Shown here piece by piece: positions 11,701 through 24,519 of a stretch of 64,000 nt of DNA. The translations under genes were made by a program, and so were the position numbers. The notes beneath the pieces were generated by a model. That model searched no databases. It was not told where the DNA came from and was given only the letters and a program-made list of their open reading frames with translations. The DNA is from Ypsolopha sequella (taxonomy: Eukaryota; Arthropoda; Insecta; Lepidoptera; Ypsolophidae), in NCBI GenBank assembly GCA_934047225.1, contig OW203991.1, positions 9,920,001-9,984,000 of the forward strand. The letters run 5' to 3'. Numbering within the stretch: the first letter of the stretch is position 1; every line of letters starts with the position of its first letter.

Positions 11701-14700
11701 TTGAGAATGAAGAGACGCTTGGAACAGGAAAAGCCGGGATAGTAGCCTGAATAATCTTTTGGCAAAGTTTTTAGCAAGCAATCAGGTTTAACTCTCAATA
11801 AGTTGGGCAAAATTAAGTGGCAGAAAGTTTGAGCTTTGTGTAAGCTAAAAGCTCATCAACCAAACAAAGTCTGAGCTGTACTTTAAAAGTTTGAGCTAAA
11901 GCGTGTCAGTGCTTCTTTGAATTATCGTTTTTTTACTTGCTACTTAGTACGCTTTGTAGCCTTATGGGTCCTTTTTCATGCATTAAAGATTCAGATTGTT
12001 GTCCTGTAATAAATGACGTTTTCTGGTAAATTATAAACTAACGAATTATTTTATATGAATAGCAACAAATTATCTTAGTTATAACCCACAAGCTTTTGCC
12101 CGCGGCTCCACCCACGTTGAAGAGATTTTCATGGAAATCAGTTAAACAAAAGAATATGGTTTTTCAATCCTTACGACTATATTGTCACATTATCAGATCC
12201 TGGTCATCATATTTTACAAAATTACCCATTAAGATCCCATCAATAATTCCAAACTCGAGAGGTCTACTGTTGTCGCTTAAGAAGATCCTGTATCCACCTA
12301 GTTCCAGTCCTATCATCATACCCTAGTCAACATGTTTTACCAAAGTAATAATCAAGACCAATCAAAGAAGCCTATACTCCAGCGTCAGCTGTTTTCCGTT
12401 GAGGAGATCCCGTATCCACCTTCCAGTCCCATCATCAGACCCTGGTCACCATAACACGAGAGCTCTCTTAAAAAGTATTATCCTGTTTCGGCTACCTACT
12501 GTACCTACCACATGTTTCACTTGAGCTCTCGTCATCAGACGGCGCTGCTCCCTTGGTCATAGTAGAGCTTGATGTTACATACCCTAAAGCTTTCATAAAG
12601 AAACGCTCTAACTTTGGCAGTATATGGCGACGATCGTATTTCTTAAGGAAGTCAGCTAGTGTCTAGTGACATCAAGTGAATCGTACGACTGTGTCAAACT
12701 TAATTTCGATTGTGTTTACCAAGATGGCGCCATTCGAATGTGTTTTTATATAATTTATTTAGTCCATATTACTGTATACTTGATTATACATACGTATGTA
12801 TAATTAACAAAAAAAAAACCGGTCCGTGATTTAAATTACTACACTATACGCTTAGGCAAACCTACGGCACAAGGGTCACTCAAATTCTTACTGCGCTGCT
12901 CTCTTTGGTCGTAGAGTGGATGGTACATAGCCTAAAACCTTCCCCGAAAAATACACTAACTTCCCAAGTTATAAGTAACCGTACAGGCAGACAGGCAGAC
13001 AGACATACATTGCATTTTATATGTATAATATAGACATAGAGAAGAGAAGAGATAAAGAAGAAGAAATAGAATATATAGAGATAGAGAAGATTACTATCGG
13101 ACAAACAGGAACATATTTTTTGCTCAAAAATTATCCGTTCCTGCAAAAAAATAATAATCGCTAGAGTTAATTTTCTGTGATAAGACCGTTAATTATTTGT
13201 CAAAAAAATAACCAATCAATAAATTGAGTTATTTTATATATTTATTTGTAATTCAGATTTTAAGGTTTAAGGTCAATTGTTTCTTTGTTTGTGTTTATTT
13301 AGATAAATATTTGTACGCCAAATTTGGCAGATTTTTGAGGAATGACATATTTAAGCATATTGTAACACCTAATTTTTTAGGACCAAAAGTCAAACAAATG
13401 AACTTTTCTATTCTTTTTCTATTCTTTAGTCAAAACTATTAAATGTTTATTTTAAAACATAATTTGCTTGGTAATAATGAGAAAAAAACTATAAAGAGAA
13501 GTAATACAGATGTTTATTTGCTATTTATTTTCCGTTCTGTCAAGTATTATCTTTTTTGGTCTTCTCCTAGAATATAATGCAAAGTTTTACTATTTATTAT
13601 ACAGAGTGTTGATTTGGTTAGCAACTTCTATCTCAGGGTAGGTTATGTTCACGACGCTTATTCCAAAAAACGGCACACAAAAAAGATACTACATAATAAA
13701 GAAGATTTGCCCTTTTTATTCGTATAGGTAGTAAAGTTCTCTTGATAATCACTGCGGCACGAAGTGCTAGTACTGACATACTCGGGTAGCACTCGGGTGC
13801 TAGTAGGGACATACACACTACTCTGCCGCCTCTCCACCAGTGCTGAGTCAATTTCATCATGTGTATACACTAGGCGTTTTAACCCGCCCCCAAAGTATCA
13901 TAAATAAATTTATGTTTAAATAAAAGTTTTTTTTTATCATCAGTACCGCGAACATAACCTACCCTGTGACGGAAGTTGCTGAACAAATCATCATCCTGTA
14001 TATCAAACAAACAGTTTCATTTATATTAACTTTGAGCGAGCGCTAGGACAAAGTCTAATCGACGCTTCCATCATGCGAAGCGTAAGCTCATTGTGAAAAA
14101 GAAAGAATATTACATATTGTTTTTTATATTTTTAACGCAACAAACATGCAGTTAAAAAATCCACGAAACAGGTTAAAGAAAGCACGGCATCACCAAGCGT
14201 TATAATTTGCCGCGCTTACCTGGTCGTTCATGGTCGATATTTCATTGTCCACGTCACTGGTGGCTGGCTCCTTTGGATGCCGTACCTCCAACACTTCGAG
14301 TAGGAACCGCTGGGGCAGGCCACCATCATGACCAGGCTCGCAGTGCAGGGAGAGGTCGTTCGTGAGCTCGCAGTTTGTGGGAGGTTCTGGGAGAGCTGGC
14401 AAGGGATTTTATGGTGAATAATATATTTTTATTATAATATTAATATTAAAATATTATTGATTAATTGATAATTTCATATTATAAAAAGGTATTTTTGTGA
14501 ATGGACCACATTCAAAGAGAATTACATGTAGGTATTATGGCAACATTTTGTACAAAATGGTTCCACTACACGTAAAATAGAACTAAAGAAAAAAAAAAGA
14601 TTCGCGCTAAGAACTTTTTAGGGTTCCTTACCCAGAGGATAACCAACGGGACCCTATTAGTAAGACTCCACTGTTCGTCTGTCTGTCCGTCTGTCTGTCC

Positions 14701-17700
14701 GTCTGTCTATCCGTCTGTCCGTTTGTCACCAGGCTGTATCTCATGAACCGTGATACTTAGACAGTTGCAATTTTCACAAATGATGTATTTATGTTGCTGC
14801 CATAACAACAAATACTAAAAAATAGAATAAAATAAATATTTAAGGGGCTCCCATATAACATACATGTTTGTTTTGCCATTTTTATAGATAATGGTACGGA
14901 ACTCTTCGTGCGCGAGTCCGACTCGCACTTGGCCGGTTTTTTTCTTTCATGTTACTCCTTGTTCTACTTTGAGTTTTAGGACATTATAGATAAAAAAAAT
15001 CCTATTTAAAAAAGATGTTTTTAATTTTGTACCCACAATGTTTAATAATTTTTTTTTTTTTACTGTGTGGTTTTTAGTCATTTAAACAAAGATGGAAACC
15101 GAGCTGCATAAAAAAGTTAGTAACAAATAGCTACACACTTGTTTCCTGGGTAACTACACTATTGACTGGACCATCAATGATGAAATAAACTGTAATGTTT
15201 GGCAGCAGGTATATTTTTGGTTAGCTACAACTGTTATTTCATGCTTTTTCATTATTTCTAGGTATGTAACATACATTTTAATATTTGTACGCCATACATG
15301 GCACATCATGTATTAGAACTTAAGTATTGTAACATCTTATTTACCTGTGTTGAACAAATAAATAATTTGAATTTGGATTTGAATTTGAATTACATGTGTT
15401 TGATATATTTGTAAGTTTTGAAGGTCACTTGGATTCGGACATCATAAGTGTGACAGAGAGACATGACGAAGTAATATTTATGGGTACTACATCCCTTTAG
15501 CTCGTATAAGTTAACGCGAAATCTTTCTAATTTTCTTTATTTGTTACTCAATAACACTCCAAAACAAGGCTTTTGTTTATCCATGGAAATCTGGTAGTTT
15601 TCTAAAATTAACATAAAAATTAAACAAGGCCGCTGGTAGAACGGAAATAAGCTTGAATAATAACCTAGATGCCTTGTTAAAAGCAAAATACTTTACGTGA
15701 TTAATGGGAAAGAAACAAAACGTGTGTTAAGATCTTAGCAAATGAAGAACTTTGTCTATATCTGGACGTGTTTTCTGCCTACTTACCAGCCGGCATAATC
15801 CTGAAGAGACACGGTTCTCTCTGATTCCCAACATCGTTACTGGCCCAGCATGCCAACCAGCCCAAGTCTGCGTCACTATATTGCGGAAGACCATGGATAA
15901 CTGTGCTGCTTGCACCCATTATGGTCACATTTGATGCTGGGATCTGTTAACAAATAATTAATGAATGAGTTTTGGTTATCCTACATGGTGACATGTGGAT
16001 TACTTATCAGATAAGATTAGTAAGAAGTGCTAAATGATTTTACTTTAATAGGTCCTACCTAATTAAAATTATAAAAGATCCACCGATAATAAACATAAAT
16101 TACATTTAATTTAACATTTATGTAATAATATTTAAGTAAAATGGCAACTAGTTGCCCCTCTTTTTTTTGCTGCGTCCTTACAGGGCGTCACTTATACTTT
16201 TTTTTTCTATCATCTTTTATACTTGTGACTTGGGAATAAATAAGTGATATGATATTATTTATTGAAAAAGGCGTTACTTTGCGGAAGTCCATCATGAGTT
16301 TGTGGATTTGTGTTTATCCACAAATTCATGATGGATATGATATTAGGTGTTTAAGGCGATTACCGTCGCCAAATTGGCAGCTCGATGTTTGTCTGTATGA
16401 ATATCGACGGAAACGACATTGAAATAACGTTCAAATCAGTGCACAATGCGTGGTGGCTGTTACGACGCTCGCTGCGTCCTTGAAAGGGCAAAATAGGAGA
16501 AAATAATACTTTTCACATGGGCGTCATTGTTAGATTGAATAATTCTATGTTATATTTATAGCTATCAAATTTATCTATTTATCAAAGCATAAATGAATTA
16601 AATCACCTAAGCCGCTTAGGCGCAGTAGGAAATTCAAGCCAAAAAAACACCATTCAGTTGAAACAATTTTTCATATGGAAGTTTTGGTGGTACGAAATAG
16701 AAAAATGTTGCATATGTTGTCCTGGAGTTGATAATCCATAATACATTTTTTCAATATTTTTGGTTAGGCCATAAAAAAGGAGTAGGCTTTAGAAAGTACC
16801 CATTTGGCGATATTAAGGGCCTTAAGACCTTTCCGAAGATGAAAATCACGCTGGTCAGATGCGTTGGTGATCGCAAGTACAGGCTTTTTGTACAAGAACC
16901 TTTGGGCATCAATTATTATCTCTGTAATTTAGTAAAGCTTTGGTGGCTTGAGTCAAGCCGCTTGACCGCCAAAAGACTGCTGCGTACGAGCAGCTGAAGG
17001 TTATATTTTTCCACCTTCAACTCCCCGGAAAATGGATGGAAATGGAATCATTTGGTTATTTCGTAAAACTGTATTAATACCACATTATAATACACTATTA
17101 ACATTTTCCGGTACAAATTGTTTGTTTCCAACAACATAATCAAGTTCTAGACTAAGTTCATAACCTAGAAACACAGATTCTGAGCTCCAAGTTTGGTTCC
17201 TAAGCCACAGGAAACTCTCAATCCACAAACCTGAAATACAAACGAGGAGCGCACGATGCTTGATAACTTCAGCAAAAGTATTGTAAATGGATGAAATTCG
17301 TAACGGATTCAGAGCTTTACCTACCCAAAATAAATGAATTTCTGTGTGAAAAGTTGTTCGTAATCTTGTTAGAAAGTTATAGAACTTTAAAATTAGTTTC
17401 CAACTAAAAATTGTTTTATTTATTAGCTCCAAACTAATCTTCTCGGGAACTTTTAAAGAAAAGTCATTTCGCTTGATGTAGACTGGCTTTCATTTAAAAA
17501 GATGACAATCTTTTTCATCGTTGCAGACAAGATGAGAAAATATCTAAGTAGTTAGTCTTCCTCATTAAGCAAAAGGTCACTAAGTTATTATTTTAAATGT
17601 TATTATACAAATACAAATACGTTTATTTCATTAAATAGGATTACATAATATGTTTTTATTTAATAATAACACGTAATTTACCCTTGAAGTGTTTTAAAAT

Positions 17701-20700
17701 ATATAAAAACTACAAGAAATGAAACATTGTTACGACATGAATCCCGAGTGGGTGTCAGAGGTGTATCCGAGTATGGACTAGGAAATTTAAGTCACAGTCC
17801 AAACTCGTACACCCACGTTTCACCGATGATTATTTTAACGCTCCAGCATGATGGCTAGGGTGGAGCACATTTTGCGTTTTTTGGATTTTCATTTGGGCGG
17901 AAAGCAGAAACGTTGCTTCAAGTAAACAGAACAACTAAAAAATCTCTTTCACTATTTTTAACTGCCGCAAGGGGGTTGGAGTTAAAAAAACATGAAAATG
18001 TAAGTGGGAGATCATGAAATTTCAGAATATTATTAGATGGATTTTTTGCCTCTCGTATTTATGAAAAAAGACAAGTAAATAGAAAAAAATGAATAAAAAA
18101 TAAATCCTGGGATCTTACTTGTCATTATTAGATTTTTTTTCGGTTTTGCGGTATTTTTTTTCTGCATCGACCGAAATTGCTGTTTTTCAGTTTCAGTTAT
18201 TTATGATGCTTTTTATTGTTTTTATTCTATTTAGGTATCTTAAGACTCATTAAAGAAACTATATTAAACAATTTTGATTAAGATGACAGCAATATTAAAA
18301 AGTTAGAAGTTTGAAAAATGCAAATTTTTGCGTAATTTTCAACATCTTCAAACCATTTGTACTTTTTTTTTGTAACTGTTAATTTCAGCAAAGTTCTATT
18401 AAATAGTTTCTTTAATGAGTCCTTTCCATTCCTAATAGCCGGGCTTTATATGGAATAGAGTGGTGACGGGCAGCAGCGTCAATGGTGCGAGGTTTCTGGC
18501 ACCGCGCTCACCAACCCGCCTGCCCAGCGTGTGTGAGTATGGGCAATTCTTCAAGGATGACCGCCGGGAGTGGCAAAGTCCTGGAAAGGCTTGTGTCCAG
18601 CAGTGGACGAACTAAGCTGATGGATGATTTTTATGATTTTTTTTAACTTTGCCCCCCTTGCGGCAGTTGAAAACATTTAAAGAGATTTTTTGTATTTTAA
18701 TCGTTATTCTATTTACTTGTTGTACCATTTACACACTCCGCCCAAATGTAAACCAAAAAAAAAACGCAAAATGAGCTCCACCCTAATGATGGCTGGTGAG
18801 CCCTATCACCGTACAAGGACGCTATAATAGTAGTTTATGCTACTAGGGCGCAAAGGAATAAATTACGAGGACGATTTAATATACGAGCGTAGCGAGTGTT
18901 TTAAACGCAACCGAGTAATTTATTGCTCTTACGCCCGTGTATCATACTACGTTTTTCAATGTATAGTGTGAGGAAATAAAACAAATATAATCTTGTGAAC
19001 TTTTAATTATAATTGGCTCAAAAGGACTGTATCCAGAGCCGTTAAACAGTGGAAAAAAAAGTATAAAATTTATGGTACAGGTACGGTTTTAGGCTGCAGG
19101 TTAGACAACCATTGTGAATAAATTAAAAGAATAATAATAATAAAGCCCTAGGGCAAAATAATCGACTTTCTGTTCGGTTTTGATGCATAAAAAGTGGGCC
19201 TTTACGAGCACTTGCATTGAAAATTTAATTTTTCATCACACCTTTTCCAAAAACGACAATAATTTTAGAGGATAGCGGGAGCCAAAGTTAATTTTATTCC
19301 CACGGGAGTTCGCGCTTTCTCTCTTCTGATTGGTCCGCATTCGTGCTTCTGATAGATTAGCGTAATTTAACCAAAGAAGTTGAACGCATATTTTATGAAT
19401 AAGTTACTAGCTGGTTTGGGTTTGGCAGCAATACCCACTGAAAATAAAAAAAAACTTTTTGTTTTATTTTTCATTCTTTTCATTTTATTTTTTCAGAAAT
19501 TTTCACGCTAGTCTTCACTAAGTAATTGCAAATAATACGAGTTAAAATTTAGTTTGTGTAGTGCACTATCACTATCATATATTAATTCCTGAAAATATAG
19601 TATATGATGCAGCTAATGTGGTGCAACAATTAAAATACCAGGTACTCGTAGCCGTTTCTTTTAATCATAGGTAGTGATGAAAAATAGTGTGTATCACTGG
19701 GGGCCCAGATATTTTGTTCGCGGGTGGCGTATATTGAATCCCATCAAAAACATAAAATGTACAAAAATGGCAAGTCTCGCAACGCAATCCTTCCACCGTA
19801 AAAAGTTGTGAGATCTTATGTAAAGCCAAGTCTGCTATTTTAGTTTTTATGGAAGCACCTTTTCATTTAAGTTAGTATGGGAGCACCTATTTAACAAATT
19901 TATCATTAATTGTTTCCTATTTAGTTACCTACCAACATTAAGTGACTGTATTAATATTAGTCATCTTTATTTCCTAATAAAATATAGTGACTTTGCAATC
20001 GCACAGCAACATATACAACATATCAGCTACCTAATACCAATTTAGTAGCGATTTGAGAAGATATTTCTACGCATCAGTGCTTTATTTGTGCTCTGCGATT
20101 GCAAAGTCACCATATTTTATTAGTTAATAAAGATGACTAATATTAATACAGTCACTTTATGTTGGTAGGTAACTAAATAGGAAACAATTAATGATAAATT
20201 TGTTAAATAGGTGCTCCCATACTAACTTAAATGAAAAGGTGCTTCCATAAAAACTAAAATAGCAGACTTGGCTTTACATAAGATCTCACAACTTTTTACG
20301 GTGGAAGGATTGCGTTGCGAGACTTGCCATTTTTGTACATTTTATGTTTTTGATGGGATCTCATTTTTTTTTGTAGGTAGTCCTCCTTTTTTTCTTCTCG
20401 GGTAATATTTCTTGCACGTCAGCTGCGGATTATCTTAAAACCCACTCCCTTTAACTGATTATTAAGACATACTCCTGAGAAACTAGTATCGGGAAGGAGC
20501 ATTTCATAATGAGCACCTAAGAAACTACCAGAGAATCGTAAACGCGTTTCACTGGCATCCCAGGATCGCCACCGAATGATCCTCTCAAACGGCCATTTTC
20601 GTAAACCTCGAACGTAAATGGATACAAAGCGGTGGCTGCCATAAGTTCGGATACGGAACCGTAGGTGGTAGTTTTCATCATTGCTGTCGAGTACATGTGT

Positions 20701-23700
20701 CTCCACGCTCGTCACACGTATAAAGTCGCATTTCATCCCAATACGCTACCACGTACTCGACTACCGCACACCTAATGTCATATGACGACTCAATGTTCCC
20801 ATACATAGAGAATGACAAAGAATGGAACAAACATGAACTATCTCCAGGTATAGGGACAACTAGGTGTGGACAAGGATTTTCATTTATGTACAATATTTCA
20901 GGTTCCATTGCAATATTAATTTTTACTGTAAGTTATTATTACTATTATCCACAAATAGATGCAACAGGCAGGTTAAATTTTCTTTTGACCATGAAGTGAA
21001 AGGCAGGCTTGTCAGTCTAAACCACAGAGTACATTATTATGTCTAAACCTCTCAGAATAATGAGCTAAACCTGGTATTTTTTGAATGACACACGAGTACA
21101 TAGACATTTCAATATACCTACATCATAGGGGATGCATATACAAATAAAACAACATTAGCCGCTTTATTTTTCCTTTAATATATTTAAAGCTTTACTTGAT
21201 AAATAACCTTTTACCTTGATTTTTAGGGTTCCGTATCATTAGGTTCCGTGACCCTATTACTAATCCTCCGTTACAGCTTCAGCCGTTATAGGTAGCGCGT
21301 AAATACTCGTATTTTCACATAATATATGTTACATTGTCCTCTATCACGGCAAGTAATAATATGGCCCCTATCACAGCATAAAAAGTTCAATAAATGGAAA
21401 TCCAAGGGGGGTCCAATTATTCGATGTTATTTGTTTCAGCTCTATCTTTATAAAACAACAATTTTGGGCATATAAATATTAGAGTTCCGTATTCAAAAGG
21501 TGCTGATTTGTTTGTCAGGCGCTACCATTTTAGCGCCTTGTTTTTGTCGCCTTGATGTTGCTATGTCATCTTTATTGTTGGTATTTACCATAATGATTTG
21601 GGGTTTCGTACCCATATTGTGTGATGGTAGTACGGAATCCTTCGTGAGCGAGTCTGAATTGCACTTAGCCGGTTTAATAGCGACTTAATTACGAAATGTT
21701 GATATTTATCTTCTTAAATAGACTAAATGTGTTTTAGGGTTCCTTACCCAAAGCACAAATTATTATAACAAAGGCTCTATCGTTAGAACGGTTATACATA
21801 CAAGTTGAAAATTTAGGCAGACTACTTTAAAGTAAAATAAGAAATAATAAAAATTAGGGTTCCTTCCTAAAAAGGTACCGAATTGTTTGTCAGGCGCTAC
21901 CGTTTTATCGCTTTGTTTTTTGTCGCCTTGATGGTGCTATGGCATCTATGTTGTTGCAATTTACTTTTAGGGTTCCATACCCGTATTGTGTAGGGGTACG
22001 GAACCCTTTATGCGCGAGTCGGATTCGCAAACTACCGTTTTTTTAGTGACTTAATTACGAAATGTTGATATTTATCTTCTTAAATAGACTAATATTGTGA
22101 ATGTGTGGAACATTATAAACCACCCTTTTTAGTGTGCCTTACCCAAGGAACAGATTATTATAACAAAGGCTCTATCTTTAGAACGGTAATACAACATACA
22201 AGTAAAAGTTTAAACTTTGGGCAGTCTGTAGTAAATACTTTAAAGTAAAATAATGAAAATTTGGGTTCCGTACTAAAAAGGTACCGAATTGTTTGTCAGG
22301 CGCTACCGTTTTATCGCTTTGTTTTTTGTCGCCTTAATGTTGCTATGGCATCTTTATTGTTGTTATTTACTTTTAGGGTTCCGTACCCGTATTGTGTAGG
22401 GGTACGGAACTCTTTATGCGGGAGTCAGATTCGCACTTTACCGGTTTTATTTTTTAGTTTTCGCACTTAAACTTTAACGTAGAATTTTTCGTTTTAGGCG
22501 TCTTTAATGCAAAGCAGCATACCACCAACGGTACAAAGTTGTAATTTGGGGCCAGATATAGGATCAGTAAGTACTCTTGGTTCCTGAAATTTCAGACTTC
22601 TAGCTTCACCCACAACGAAGATACAGGGGGGTTGAAAGTGCCGTGAGTTGCTTCGAGAAAAGGATGGTACGGCCGTTCCGCGTTTTTTCTGCGAGACTTT
22701 GCGGGGGCACTGCCGTGCCCCCAGATTCCTCGATACACTCAGGATTCTACTTTAGAATCCCTCACTGCGCTCGGAATTCTACTCGCTTCGCTCTGAAATA
22801 CAATATATTACTTCGGCCCCATGTAACACAAATAACTATTTCACCGCTGTCTGCAGTTACCATTTAGCTTTTTAGTTTTATTTTATTTTGTTTTGGATCA
22901 AACCACATAAACTAATCATAAAAATATCGTCACATACATCGAAAGTGTCCCAAATCGTGGCCTCTGACGGAATATCAGCGTCACAGTTCTGCTGTGGCAT
23001 TTTGCTGAGTCAAGGACCTTTGTCTTTGCTGCATCGCAATAATTTAAAATATATTAGTAAATAAGTGTACTTGGTTAGAATGTGGCATCAAAATACATGT
23101 CTTTTCCTTCTATCTTTCTTTACTTCGGGCACAAATATGGACTCACAATTTAAAACGTACCTTCCGAAGCACGGTGACTGAACAAAAATGTGCCCCAACG
23201 GGATTTGAGCCCGTGACCTCCAGGTTGGTGGCTGACATCTTCAAACATCTTGAAGATAGAGACTTGATAAGTAAATTTTGAGTAGCTAAACACACATTTG
23301 CATTGTTTTTGTAATTTATGTAACTAGTAATTTGAAGTTCCTTATCGCACGTTGCACTCCAAACACTTGGCAAATGGGAGCTAGGCCGAAAAATGTGTAA
23401 GACTTCGACCGTCACGACACTTGCTATACTTTAGTATTTGTGATTGATGTGTGTTTACAAGCGTATGTCTATGCATCCAACCGTTCCAACCGGGCGTCCA
23501 AAGACACCCTATCTACTTTTTTGCAAATGGTGAAATGACAGTAGGCAAGCAAACTCGTATTGGAGTTGGTGCAAGCGCCGCCAAGATTAAGATTTATGTT
23601 AAATAAAATGAAAATGAAAATGAAAATATTTATTGATACCATCAATATGAACAAAACATTAGGCTATATAACATACACAATATAAAAACTTTACAAAAGA

Positions 23701-24406
23701 AAACTTTGAAACATTTCGATGACATTGTTACTTAGCACTAATGTTGCCTACTGTAGCCACTGTTGCCTAATAGGTATTAGTATAGTATAGTAAAAACCGT
23801 AATATAGGCATCAGTAAAAAATAATGTAGTCCAAAAGCAAGGAGAACCACGTCAAAATAAAAAAATTAAAATAAAATAAAAGATATTCTTTATTTTGAAA
23901 TTGTTGCAAAAAGTTTCATCGGGGCCCCGTGTTAATTACAAAAACTGAAGTATGGGAGGTTGTAAATCATAATTACTCATACAAATCTCGAAATCTCTTG
24001 AATAGATTTTTGAGGACTACATTATGTCCTTTCATTTAAAATATGTCTTGATCTTGGCGACGCTTGGACCGAATTTGCCTGTCATTTATTATTTCAGAAA
24101 CCACTCACAGGTAAAACATCCCTCGTTCCATTGTATGTCCAGAAGAATCTTAAGGGTCCAGCGTCCCTGGTAGAAGGAGCTGTGACAGAACACCTCGCTC
24201 TCACTTCTCCTCCCGGAGCACCAGCGAGCTGCTGCACCACGCTGCCAGCTGAGCATTCTGGTCGAGCTACATGGAAGAACGAGAGTTATACATGAATATA
24301 CGCCCGGCACGGTTCTAGAGGCATGCATCTGCGCATACAATTTTGTACGGACGGATCCAAAAAAATCACTTCTATCATGACTCTAGAACCGTGATGGGGA
24401 GTACAT

Positions 24407-24462
<56 letters not shown>

Positions 24463-24469
24463 CATCATT

Positions 24470-24519
<50 letters not shown>

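Larger units (their letters stand above)
15944..24108 (-). other. Intron between the two Ig5 exons (8.2 kb)
   Basis: It contains a hairpin (16288-16335), a hAT-like element (17856-18785), a dispersed repeat (18832-19220), a large foldback (19739-20358), an OTU pseudogene (20455-20908), a tandem repeat cluster (21480-22450), a GC-rich repeat fragment (22660-22800) and a tRNA-like piece (23180-23232). All are separate features. The remaining sequence is AT-rich and shows nothing. Confidence 0.6.

Noticed and set aside
17085..17432. 115-codon minus-strand open frame
   Set aside because: No domain, no splice fit with the host gene, ordinary AT-rich composition; length is within chance for this many frames.
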